Shown here one piece after another: positions 7,557-15,645 of a stretch of DNA of 64,000 nucleotides. The stretch is from Scandinavium vulneris_A (GTDB lineage Bacteria > Pseudomonadota > Gammaproteobacteria > Enterobacterales > Enterobacteriaceae), in the NCBI GenBank assembly GCA_046518185.1, contig JBKGRZ010000001.1, positions 1,488,001-1,552,000 on the forward strand, given 5' to 3'. Every line of letters starts with the position of its first letter. Position 1 is the stretch's first letter. The notes beneath the pieces are model-generated. The model did no database searches. It had not been told where the DNA came from and saw only the letters and a list, made by a program, of their open reading frames with translations. The position numbers were made by a program, and so were the translations under genes.

Positions 7557-8890
7557 GAGCGAAGCACCGCGTAGAGTTCGAGTTTGACGTCACCCAACGC
7601 TTCCGGGATGTAGAACGCGCAGTTTCCGGCATCAAGCATCGCCTCTGCGGCCGGGCCGCTAAGATCGAGTGCGAAATACTGATTCTCAAGGCGCAACGGA
7701 ATCGCCGCAGGTACATGCGACAGTGGCTTCAGACCGACGCCGTTCAGCGCGACGTTCACCACATCGGCCACGTCTTCAACGCTCCCGGCTTTACACAGCA
7801 GTGGGAACTGCGTTTGCAGCAGATGGTTTGGAATCGATGAACGAACGGAGAGATAGAGATCAGCCCCTTCACGCAGACGCGCATCGTGCATTGCGCCTTT
7901 CCAGAACTGTCCGGTATGAACCAGATCGATGCTGATCACACGCGATGGCAGACTCGCTTCCAGCAGGGTATCCAGCAGCGTAAACAGCGGCGGGAATACC
8001 TGCTCCGGCGCATCATGCTGATACGCTGGAATATCATCAGGACTGTGCGTCAGTGAAAAGGTCAACAAACTTCCTGCCAGACGAGACAACTCGCGGTAGT
8101 AAAGTTCCGGATGACGCGTAGGGGTCTGGAACAATTCTGCCAGCACCGGTTCGGCACTGTTCAGGGCATTCAGCAACCAGAACAGCGAAACGTCAGCGAC
8201 GGCAAAGTCAGCCAGACGCTCGTTACTCTCCCGGCGCATTTGCATCAAACGACGTCGCCGCGCCTGCAGGCGGTGCAGCAAATCGCTGAACTCCTGTGAC
8301 AAACGCGGGCTGGCAGAAAACGACAGTGCGGGAGGAATAAAACTCTCGTCCATTGCCCATTGACCCTGCGCATTACGCACCAAACGAGCGACCGGACAGG
8401 TCAGCCAGGCTGCATTTTCCTGATGGGAAAAACGCAACGAAATGGCGTGGCGTAAAATCGCCAGCTCCGTTTGCTCATGTCCTGACAACTCCTGGACGGT
8501 CACCCACTCTTGACGCCAGCGCTGTGGACGTTCGCTGTTTTTACCTTCATCCAGATTCCCACCGTTAGCGGAAAGCAGCGGCAGCGCGAGGACAACCTCG
8601 ACGCTTTCTCGCCCCTGCGCGTCAGTCAGGTCACAGACCGCAGGCAGGATATCGGCAACGCTGGTATCCACCAGTGTGCCATCCGGGAAGCGCACGACCA
8701 GACGGGTGGCGTTCAGCCTGGAAAGGGCTAACGCCGAAGCATCAAACTCGGCATGCAGCACGCCCCAGGTATGTGCCAGCGACATCGCTGCCACATTCTC
8801 GGTGTTATAAGCATCCCAACGAGATTGCTGCTGGAACTGCTGAGGGGCCAGCGTGGCCCCGTCAGTCCATAATGGACGATAAATTTTCAT
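7553..8890 (-). CDS. tssK: T6SS baseplate protein TssK
   Basis: Trimeric adaptor that connects the T6SS baseplate (TssFGE/VgrG) to the TssJLM membrane complex. The 445-aa protein starts MKIYRPLWTDGATLAPQQFQ, the characteristic TssK/VasE amino terminus, and has the family's usual length. It contains a shoulder-domain pattern around 80-190 and a helical region rich in Arg/Met near 205-230 (RLQARRRRLMQMRRE). It begins 15 bp after tssC and overlaps tssL by 4 bp, so tssB-C-K-L form one transcription unit. Confidence 0.94.
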   Translation of the reverse strand: MKIYRPLWTDGATLAPQQFQQQSRWDAYNTENVAAMSLAHTWGVLHAEFDASALALSRLNATRLVVRFPDGTLVDTSVADILPAVCDLTDAQGRESVEVVLALPLLSANGGNLDEGKNSERPQRWRQEWVTVQELSGHEQTELAILRHAISLRFSHQENAAWLTCPVARLVRNAQGQWAMDESFIPPALSFSASPRLSQEFSDLLHRLQARRRRLMQMRRESNERLADFAVADVSLFWLLNALNSAEPVLAELFQTPTRHPELYYRELSRLAGSLLTFSLTHSPDDIPAYQHDAPEQVFPPLFTLLDTLLEASLPSRVISIDLVHTGQFWKGAMHDARLREGADLYLSVRSSIPNHLLQTQFPLLCKAGSVEDVADVVNVALNGVGLKPLSHVPAAIPLRLENQYFALDLSGPAAEAMLDAGNCAFYIPEALGDVKLELYAVLRS

Positions 8891-8905
8891 CCCTGGAATC
8901 CCACC

Positions 8906-10450
8906 TTACGCTTTCGCTTTCGGCATCTGGGAAACCAGCGACAGATTCACGTCCATGCCTTCGACCTGGAAGTGCGGGATAGCGAACAGCTTCACGCGGA
9001 AGAAGCCCGGGTTATCTTCGATGTCTTCCACCAGCACCTTCGCATCGCGCAACGGGTGAGAAGCCTGCAACTCGTCGCCCGGATCGGTCATTTCAGTGAC
9101 CAGACCGCGCACCCAGGTGTTGAGTTCCAGCTCCAGCAAACGACGGTCTTTGGTGGTACCGATGTTTTCACGCTGAATCAGCTTCAGGTAATGCGCGATA
9201 CGCGACAGCAGGAAGATGTACGGCAGGCGGGAGTTGATCCGACTGTTAGCCGTCGCATCTGCGGTGTCGTACAGCGCCGGTTTTTGGGTGGAGTTCGCTG
9301 AGAAGAAGCAGGCATAGTCGCGGTTTTTGTAGTACGACAGCGGGATGAAGCCGAGGTTGGCGAATTCAAATTCGCGGGTTTCCGGAATCATCACTTCTGA
9401 TGGGATCTTCACCTGATTACCGGTGCCGAGATCGTACAGGTGAATAGGCAGATCTTTTACTGCACCACCGGCCTGCGGGCCACGGATCTGTACGCACCAG
9501 CCGTTGTTGATGAAGCTTTTCACCATGTTAGCGGCGAAGGCGAACGAGGCGTTGGTCCACAGGTATTTATCGTGATCCGGACCTTTTACTTCTTCGACGT
9601 AGTTGAAGCTGCGCACCGGCACGGTGTCGGGGCCATACGGCAGACGACCCAGCACGCGCGGCATCACCAGACCGAGGTAGCGGGAGTCATCGGTGTCACG
9701 GAACGATTTCCATTTGATGTATTCGGCGCGGTCAAAGTAGTTACCGATATCCTTGATAGCCGCCACTTCTTCCATTTTCTCTTTCAGGAAGAATTTAGGC
9801 CCCGCGGAACCGATAAACGGCATGTGGGCCGCCGCGGACACTTTGGAGATATTGCGCATCAGCGCCACGTCCTGCGCCGAGGCGTCGAACTCATAGGCTG
9901 AAATCACGGCAGCAATTGGCTCACCGCCCGGGGTGTCGTATTCCGCGATGTAGGTCTGCTTGTACAGGCCGCTCTGGATGATTTCCGGGGCGTCCTCGAA
10001 ATCCTGACGCAGTTCGTCTTTAGACAGATCCAGGATTTCCAGTTTCACGTTCTGGCGGAAGTCGGTTTTATCCACCAGCGACTTCAGACCACGCCAGATG
10101 GATTCCACTTTCTGGAACTCATCGTTGTGCATCACTTCATCGAGTTGGCGGCTGATCTGGAAATCCAGCTCTGCGATGTGGTGATCCAGCAAGGTTTTGT
10201 CCAGCTTATCCACCCGCTGACCGGATTTTTGCAGGCACTGCATGAACACTTTGACCGCGGCGGTAACACGCGCATCGGCAGAGGTTTCGGCCATCACGAC
10301 GTTATCATCGAAACCGTTTAGATCGTCGATGGAGGAAACCGGTTTTAAATTGATTTTGGAAAACAGAGAGGCATAAACACCGTCGTTCGGCAGCGTTTTT
10401 TCAATAGTTGCCCCGCCCGCTGATACCTGGGATTCATTATTGACTGACAT
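8906..10450 (-). CDS. tssC: T6SS contractile sheath large subunit TssC (VipB)
   Basis: Together with TssB it forms the contractile sheath around the Hcp tube. About 514 aa, the family length, with conserved blocks such as FNYVEEVKGPDHDKYLWTNA and PLSYYKNRDYACFFSANSTQ. I place the start at MSVNNESQ (10450), which has CGAGAA about 9 bp upstream. An in-frame ATG two codons earlier (10456) is an equally possible start. The gap from tssB is about 40 bp and from tssK 15 bp. Confidence 0.95.
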   Translation of the reverse strand: MSVNNESQVSAGGATIEKTLPNDGVYASLFSKINLKPVSSIDDLNGFDDNVVMAETSADARVTAAVKVFMQCLQKSGQRVDKLDKTLLDHHIAELDFQISRQLDEVMHNDEFQKVESIWRGLKSLVDKTDFRQNVKLEILDLSKDELRQDFEDAPEIIQSGLYKQTYIAEYDTPGGEPIAAVISAYEFDASAQDVALMRNISKVSAAAHMPFIGSAGPKFFLKEKMEEVAAIKDIGNYFDRAEYIKWKSFRDTDDSRYLGLVMPRVLGRLPYGPDTVPVRSFNYVEEVKGPDHDKYLWTNASFAFAANMVKSFINNGWCVQIRGPQAGGAVKDLPIHLYDLGTGNQVKIPSEVMIPETREFEFANLGFIPLSYYKNRDYACFFSANSTQKPALYDTADATANSRINSRLPYIFLLSRIAHYLKLIQRENIGTTKDRRLLELELNTWVRGLVTEMTDPGDELQASHPLRDAKVLVEDIEDNPGFFRVKLFAIPHFQVEGMDVNLSLVSQMPKAKA

Positions 10451-10491
10451 AAGCATTTTTCTCGAAATTAGTCCGTTAACAGTTCCAGTAA

Positions 10492-10989
10492 TTATTCCTG
10501 GCCCGGTGCGAGTGCATTAAGCTCGTTACGCAGTTCGTCGCTTAAAGCGGGATCTTTCAGGATGGCTTCCAGTTCTTTCCGGAAAGTCACGTTATCCAGA
10601 AGATTGGATTTCAAATCACGCAGCAGGTTACGCATGGCCAGCATCGCTTTGAGCTGAGGTATTTGACGGGCAATCTGTTCTGGCTCGAAGTCTTTCATAT
10701 CTTTAAATGCCAGTTTCACATTTTCTTCTGAATTGTCTCCAGCGAGCGTATTTTTCACGGTGAGACTGACTTCGGGGTTGATATCAGCGAGGACGCTGTT
10801 GAAATTATTTTTATTGACGTTGATTTTTTCGCGCTCAGACAGCGGCCCTTCTGCCTTTCCATTGCTGAAATCACCGACTGTCAGCAACTTAAGAGGAAGC
10901 TCAACTTTCTTCTGTGCGCCGCCGGTATGTAGTGAAAGCTGGATATTAACGCGGGCCTTAGGTATTTCCGCCTGAAATGAGTCTGCCAT
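10492..10989 (-). CDS. tssB: T6SS contractile sheath small subunit TssB (VipA)
   Basis: Small sheath subunit that dimerises with TssC and, in the contracted state, exposes the ClpV recognition helix on its partner. The 165-aa protein shows family motifs LPLKLLTVGDFSNG and LKAMLAMRNLLRDLKSNLLDN near the C-terminal third. AGGAG lies about 10 bp upstream of the ATG. It is the first gene of the leftward T6SS operon; the 520-bp AT-rich region to its right should contain the operon promoter and separates it from the divergent copA. Confidence 0.95.
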   Translation of the reverse strand: MADSFQAEIPKARVNIQLSLHTGGAQKKVELPLKLLTVGDFSNGKAEGPLSEREKINVNKNNFNSVLADINPEVSLTVKNTLAGDNSEENVKLAFKDMKDFEPEQIARQIPQLKAMLAMRNLLRDLKSNLLDNVTFRKELEAILKDPALSDELRNELNALAPGQE

Positions 10990-11511
10990 TTTAATTCATC
11001 TCCTGAATATATCATTCCCTGTAGTGGGTAAGATGCTCATATATAAACGAGCGTTGTACTTTTACCAGCATTATCCGGAAACGTAAAGTGGGTATTATTG
11101 TAACACCCTTACTATTAAGCAGGAGTTAAATACAGATACATCATGTCTTAACAACCCCGTCACCACTGGCTTTCAGACCATTTTAATGCATTAATTAATA
11201 TTAACGCGGTCCATATATGAACTTTAAATTTTTGAATTAATGCATTTTAAGAAGTTTCATACACGTTTTATCGCACCATATTTATATTTACCCGAAAATT
11301 CCTACAAGTAATAACCTAAAAATCCTAATTGATTTCTGAGACAAATATCACTTTTTCGCAGGTGTTTTATCCTCGCGTAAGAAAAATTCGCGTTGCTGGA
11401 ACGTGTAAAACCCGCTTGACCTTCCCCTTGATGGAAGGTTTAAGCTTTAACACGGTTAGAAAAACATTTATGCCGACGCTGTTTATCGGTCAATCCATCA
11501 GGAGAATGAAT
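10990..11511. other. intergenic region between divergent tssB and copA
   Basis: About 520 bp. The left two thirds (10990-11330) are strongly AT-rich and presumably hold the T6SS operon promoter; I see no clear operator there. The right third holds the copA promoter with its CueR site (separate entry). No gene or tRNA is visible. An in-frame upstream extension of copA (from 11329) crosses that promoter and is rejected. Confidence 0.7.
11416..11446 (+). promoter_or_regulatory. copA promoter with CueR operator
   Basis: A -35 element TTGACC (11416-11421) and a -10 element TAAGCT (11441-11446) are separated by 19 bp, the over-long spacer typical of MerR-family promoters. The spacer region holds the dyad ACCTTCC (11419-11425) and GGAAGGT (11433-11439), which matches the known E. 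coli CueR box at copA. Copper(I)-bound CueR is expected to activate copA here. Confidence 0.92.
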
Positions 11512-11723
11512 ATGTCTCATACCATTACTCTCGCGCTCGACGGTCTCACCTGTGGCCACTGCGTGAAACGCGTGAAAGAGAGCCTGGAGCAGCGTCCCGA
11601 CGTTGAGCAGGCAGAGGTGAGTCTTAATGAAGCGCAGATCACCGGCAGCGCCAGTGCCGAAGCGCTTATCGACACCGTAAAACAAGCCGGATACGGGGCG
11701 GAGCTTAGCCACCCAAAGGCTAA
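11512..11723 (+). other. alternative copA product CopA(Z) by -1 ribosomal frameshifting
   Basis: At 11712-11718 the heptamer CCCAAAG sits in the frame C CCA AAG. A -1 slip gives CCC AAA GGC and then TAA (11721-11723), truncating the protein to 70 residues ending SHPKG, just after the first metal-binding domain. E. coli copA uses the same heptamer to make a 70-residue copper chaperone, CopA(Z). Here both the slippery site and the exact product length are kept. Production in this organism is inferred. Confidence 0.8.
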
Positions 11724-14013
11724 CCCGCTGGCAGAGTCATCAATCCCGTCGGAAGCACTGACAGCGGCCTCTTCAGCGCTTCCGGCAGCCGACGACCTTG
11801 ATGACAGCCAACAGTTGCTGATCAACGGTATGAGCTGCGCCAGCTGTGTCTCCCGGGTTCAAAACGCGCTGGCTGCGGTTCCGGGCGTTACGCAGGCACG
11901 GGTCAATCTCGCGGAACGTACCGCCCTGGTAATGGGCAGTGCGGCCGCGACCGATTTAGTGCAGGCAGTGGAAAAAGCGGGCTACGGCGCGGAGGCGATA
12001 GAAGATGATCTTAAGCGCCGTGAACGCCAGCAGGAAACTGCCGTTGCCACCATGAAACGCTTCCGCTGGCAGGCCATCGTCGCGCTGCTGGTCGGCGTGC
12101 CGGTGATGATATGGGGGATGTTCGGTGACAACATGATGGTTACGGACGCCAACCGCTCCCTGTGGCTGCTGATTGGCCTGGTCACGCTCGGGGTAATGGT
12201 CTTCGCCGGGGGGCATTTCTATACCAGCGCGTGGAAAAGTCTAAAGAACCGAACCGCCACCATGGACACCCTGGTCGCTCTGGGCACCGGCGTTGCCTGG
12301 CTCTATTCGATGAGCGTCAACCTGTGGCCACAGTGGTTCCCGATGGAAGCCCGGCATCTTTACTATGAAGCCAGTGCGATGATAATCGGTCTGATTAATC
12401 TCGGCCATATGCTCGAAGCCCGCGCCCGCCAGCGTTCATCGAAAGCGCTGGAAAAATTGCTCGACCTGACGCCACCGACCGCGCGGGTGATAACTGAAGA
12501 AGGCGAGAAATCGTTGCCGCTGGCTGACGTGCAGCCCGGTATGACGCTGCGGCTGACCACCGGCGATCGCGTCCCGGTCGATGGCGACATTACCCAGGGC
12601 GAAGCGTGGTTTGACGAAGCGATGCTGACCGGTGAACCCGTGCCGCAGCAGAAAGGCGACGGTGAAAGCATACACGCCGGGACGGTGGTACAGGACGGCA
12701 GCGTGCTGTTCCGCGCCAGCGCCGTCGGTAGCCACACCACGCTGTCGCGCATTATTCGAATGGTCCGCCAGGCGCAAAGCAGCAAACCGGAAATTGGCCA
12801 ACTGGCCGACCGCATCTCGGCAGTATTTGTCCCGACGGTGGTGGCAATTGCCCTGTTCAGCGCGGCCATCTGGTATTTCTTTGGCCCGGCTCCGCAAATT
12901 GTCTACACCCTGGTGATCGCCACCACGGTGCTGATCATCGCCTGCCCGTGTGCTCTGGGTCTGGCTACGCCGATGTCTATTATCGCCGGGGTGGGACGGG
13001 CGGCGGAATACGGCGTGCTGGTGCGCGACGCCGACGCGCTGCAACGCGCCAGCGAACTCGATACGCTGGTATTTGATAAAACCGGCACCCTGACCGAAGG
13101 GAAGCCGCAGGTCGTGGCGGTAAAAATCTACGGCGAATACGCCGAGGCTCAGGCGTTACGCCTCGCCGCCGCACTGGAACAGGGTTCAAGCCATCCGCTG
13201 GCCCGCGCCATTATTGAAAAAGCGGGTACCGATACGCTACCGCAAATTAATGCGTTCCGTACCTTGCGCGGTCTGGGCGTCAGCGGTGAAGCCGAGGGGC
13301 ACACGCTGCTGCTCGGTAATCAGGCTTTACTGAACGATCAGCAGGTTGTCACCACTGACATGGACGCGGACGTTCAGGCGCAGGCCGCGCTAGGCGCTAC
13401 GCCAGTATTACTGGCCGTTGATGGCAAAGCGGCAGCACTGTTTGCCATCCGCGATCCGCTGCGGGAAGACAGCGTAGCGGCGCTCGCCCGGCTGCATCGC
13501 GAAGGCTATCGTCTGGTGATGTTGACCGGCGATAACCCCGTTACCGCCAATGCCATTGCCAAAGAAGCCGGAATTGATGAAGTGATCGCCGGGGTGCTCC
13601 CGGATGGTAAAGCCGACGCGATTAAAAAATTGCAGGCGGAAGGCCGGAAAGTGGCGATGGTCGGGGACGGCATTAACGACGCTCCGGCGCTGGCGCAAGC
13701 GGAAGTCGGGATTGCGATGGGCGGCGGGAGCGATGTCGCCATCGAAACCGCGGCGATAACCCTGATGCGTCATAGCCTGGAAGGCGTGGCGGATGCGCTG
13801 GCTATCTCCAAAGCGACGCTGCGTAATATGAAGCAGAACCTGCTGGGGGCGTTCATTTATAACTCGCTGGGCATTCCGATTGCCGCCGGGATCCTGTGGC
13901 CGCTGACCGGCACGTTACTTAACCCCGTCGTGGCAGGTGCGGCGATGGCGCTGTCATCCATCACCGTGGTCAGTAATGCCAACCGCCTGCTGCGGTTTAA
14001 ACCCAAACGTTAA
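11512..14013 (+). CDS. copA: Cu(I)-exporting P1B-type ATPase CopA
   Basis: Pumps Cu(I) from cytoplasm to periplasm. The 833-aa protein has two N-terminal heavy-metal-binding domains, GLTCGHC (C14, C17) and GMSCASC (C109, C112), and eight expected membrane helices. It also has the CPC metal site ACPCALG (C478, C480), the phosphorylation motif DKTGT (D522) and GDGINDAPAL. The start at 11512 is preceded by AGGAG at 7 bp; the long upstream extension crosses the promoter. It is regulated by CueR through the adjacent site. A programmed-frameshift signal lies after the first domain (separate entry). A 6-bp hairpin at 14015-14029 follows the stop. Confidence 0.97.
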   Translation: MSHTITLALDGLTCGHCVKRVKESLEQRPDVEQAEVSLNEAQITGSASAEALIDTVKQAGYGAELSHPKANPLAESSIPSEALTAASSALPAADDLDDSQQLLINGMSCASCVSRVQNALAAVPGVTQARVNLAERTALVMGSAAATDLVQAVEKAGYGAEAIEDDLKRRERQQETAVATMKRFRWQAIVALLVGVPVMIWGMFGDNMMVTDANRSLWLLIGLVTLGVMVFAGGHFYTSAWKSLKNRTATMDTLVALGTGVAWLYSMSVNLWPQWFPMEARHLYYEASAMIIGLINLGHMLEARARQRSSKALEKLLDLTPPTARVITEEGEKSLPLADVQPGMTLRLTTGDRVPVDGDITQGEAWFDEAMLTGEPVPQQKGDGESIHAGTVVQDGSVLFRASAVGSHTTLSRIIRMVRQAQSSKPEIGQLADRISAVFVPTVVAIALFSAAIWYFFGPAPQIVYTLVIATTVLIIACPCALGLATPMSIIAGVGRAAEYGVLVRDADALQRASELDTLVFDKTGTLTEGKPQVVAVKIYGEYAEAQALRLAAALEQGSSHPLARAIIEKAGTDTLPQINAFRTLRGLGVSGEAEGHTLLLGNQALLNDQQVVTTDMDADVQAQAALGATPVLLAVDGKAAALFAIRDPLREDSVAALARLHREGYRLVMLTGDNPVTANAIAKEAGIDEVIAGVLPDGKADAIKKLQAEGRKVAMVGDGINDAPALAQAEVGIAMGGGSDVAIETAAITLMRHSLEGVADALAISKATLRNMKQNLLGAFIYNSLGIPIAAGILWPLTGTLLNPVVAGAAMALSSITVVSNANRLLRFKPKR

Positions 14014-14104
14014 GCCTGTTATAAACAGGGGCTGGCAGCAATTTAAGCGTTGAGCCCCTGGTCCTGGCGCGTTAGCATGGTTCCTTTACCTTGACGGAGC
14101 GCGT

Positions 14105-14908
14105 ATGGGACTGTTTCAACGCATAAAATCTGCGCTGCGCGCGCTGTTTCGCGGCCGCTATCCGTGGCCCGGGCTGGATATTACACTTTCGGGCGGGCAG
14201 AAACTGCATCTGGTCGGCAGCATTCATATGGGCACCCGCGATATGGCGCCTTTGCCGCCACGGTTGGTCAGTATGATCCAGCAGGCTGACGCGCTGATCG
14301 TTGAAGCCGATATCTCCGGGAACGAAACTCCTTTCCGCGATTTGCCCGCTTATCCGCCGCTACGCGAGCGTTTGAGCGAGGCCCATTTTCAACAGCTGGA
14401 AAAACTGACCGAGGAACTCGGGCTTTCTCTGGCGCTGTTCGATAGCCAGCCGTTATGGCAAATCGCGATGATTTTACAGGCCACACAGGCGCAGAAGCTG
14501 GGTTTACGTCCCGATTACGGGATTGATTATCAACTGCTGAATGCGGCCCGGGAAGTGAATAAACCGGTGATGGAACTGGAGGGCGCGGAAAGCCAGATAA
14601 CGCTGCTACGTGAATTGCCGGATAACGGTCTGTCGCTGCTGGAAGATACCCTCACCCACTGGCACACCAATGCCCGATTATTGCAGGTGATGATTGGCTG
14701 GTGGATGGAACAGCCGCCGGGCGATACGCCGTCGCTGCCCAATACCTTCAGCCAGTCGCTGTACGATGTGTTAATGCATCAGCGTAATCTGGCCTGGCTG
14801 GAAAAGCTGCATGCTTTGCCGCCTGGGCGCTATGTCGTCGCCGTCGGTGCACTGCATTTATACGGGGAAGGCAATCTGCCCTCGATGCTGAAAGCAGAGC
14901 GCAGATAA
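14105..14908 (+). CDS. ybaP: TraB/GumN family protein YbaP
   Basis: 267-aa protein of the TraB/PrgY/GumN family, thought to be metal-dependent peptidases of the tiki/EreA-like superfamily; the cellular role in enterobacteria is unknown. Family landmarks are the N-terminal HLVGSIHMG with its histidine and the C-terminal VVAVGALHLYGEGNL with the second conserved histidine. The stretch PLWQIAMILQATQAQKLGL is close to identical to E. coli YbaP. The ATG has CGGAG 5 bp upstream. Its stop codon overlaps the terminator end of the convergently read ChiX RNA. Confidence 0.92.
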   Translation: MGLFQRIKSALRALFRGRYPWPGLDITLSGGQKLHLVGSIHMGTRDMAPLPPRLVSMIQQADALIVEADISGNETPFRDLPAYPPLRERLSEAHFQQLEKLTEELGLSLALFDSQPLWQIAMILQATQAQKLGLRPDYGIDYQLLNAAREVNKPVMELEGAESQITLLRELPDNGLSLLEDTLTHWHTNARLLQVMIGWWMEQPPGDTPSLPNTFSQSLYDVLMHQRNLAWLEKLHALPPGRYVVAVGALHLYGEGNLPSMLKAERR

Positions 14909-14987
14909 AAAAGTGGCCAATATTTCTATTGGCCCGTCAAAGAGGAATTTCATCGTTATTATTATCCCGAAGTTCGCACTTCGGATC
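14907..14987 (-). ncRNA. chiX: small RNA ChiX (MicM/SroB)
   Basis: Hfq-dependent sRNA that keeps chitoporin (chiP) mRNA silenced when chitosugars are absent. On the minus strand the segment ATGAAATTCCTCTTTGACGG, the part known to pair with chiP, is conserved. It is followed by a terminator stem GGCCAATA/TATTGGCC (14915-14934, loop GAAA) and six T's. The 5' hairpin differs from E. coli in sequence but keeps the shape (CCGAAGT, GCGA, ACTTCGG). Its place between ybaP and ybaK matches E. coli. The 5' end at about 14987 is estimated by analogy. Confidence 0.9.
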
Positions 14988-14992
14988 TTCCG

Positions 14993-15022
14993 ATTGTCGC
15001 TCAAAGTAACCATCACTGCCAA
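14993..15022 (-). promoter_or_regulatory. probable chiX promoter
   Basis: Reading leftwards, TTGGCA (15022-15017) and GACAAT (14998-14993) form -35 and -10 elements with an 18-bp spacer, placing the transcript start near 14987. A palindrome TTGCGCAA (15028-15035) lies directly upstream, centred about 44 bp before the start. Confidence 0.6.
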
Positions 15023-15108
15023 CATTATTGCGCAAGATAGTACTATTTTTTCGCCGTTCTTCGGGCGTATGCTTACCCTCATTCACTCCGGTTGTAAGAA
15101 GGATGGTT

Positions 15109-15588
15109 ATGACTCCGGCCGTTAAGTTACTCGAAAAAAACAAGATCCCCTTTACGCTCCACAGCTACGATCACGATCCGCATGAAACCAATTTTGGTGA
15201 TGAAGTCGTCTGCAAACTCGGCCTCAATGCTGACCAGGTTTACAAAACGCTGCTGGTGGCGATCAATGGCGATATGAAACATCTGGCAGTGGCCGTCACC
15301 CCAGTAGCCACGCAGCTCGACCTGAAAAAGGTCGCCAGGGCGTTAGGCGCGAAAAAGGTTGATATGGCCGATCCGATGATTGCCCAGCGCACTACCGGTT
15401 ATCTGGTCGGCGGCATCAGCCCGTTGGGGCAGAAAAAACGCCTGCCCACGCTGATTGACGCCCCGGCGCAAACCTATGAAACGATCTATGTTTCCGGGGG
15501 CAAACGCGGGCTGGATATTGAACTAACGGCGCTGAGTCTGGCAAAAATGCTGGATGCAAAATTCGCAGACATTGCACGGCGGGATTAA
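15109..15588 (+). CDS. ybaK: Cys-tRNA(Pro)/Cys-tRNA(Cys) deacylase YbaK
   Basis: Trans-editing enzyme that hydrolyses cysteine from tRNA(Pro) mischarged by prolyl-tRNA synthetase. The 159-aa protein has the YbaK/ProX fold, with the conserved lysine in GLNADQVYKTLLVA (near residue 46) and the glycine motif YLVGGISPLGQKKRLP. The start at 15109 (MTPAVKLLEK) is preceded by AAGGA at 5 bp and gives exactly the E. coli length; the longer frame from 15028 is not supported. It is convergent with ushA across a GC-rich hairpin. Confidence 0.95.
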   Translation: MTPAVKLLEKNKIPFTLHSYDHDPHETNFGDEVVCKLGLNADQVYKTLLVAINGDMKHLAVAVTPVATQLDLKKVARALGAKKVDMADPMIAQRTTGYLVGGISPLGQKKRLPTLIDAPAQTYETIYVSGGKRGLDIELTALSLAKMLDAKFADIARRD

Positions 15589-15606
15589 GGTTCTCAGGAC
15601 GGGGTT

Positions 15607-15632
15607 GGCCCGGGAGCGCATGCTGCCGGGCC
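15607..15632. terminator. GC-rich hairpin between convergent ybaK and ushA
   Basis: Stem GGCCCGG (15607-15613) pairs with CCGGGCC (15626-15632) around a 12-nt loop. There is no strong T-run on either side, so its efficiency as an intrinsic terminator is uncertain. Confidence 0.55.
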
Positions 15633-15645
15633 TAATACAGAGAAC

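Noticed and set aside
10990..11511. tRNA or attachment site at the T6SS/copA junction
   Set aside because: No cloverleaf or terminal CCA-type sequence and no flanking direct repeat visible in this gap.
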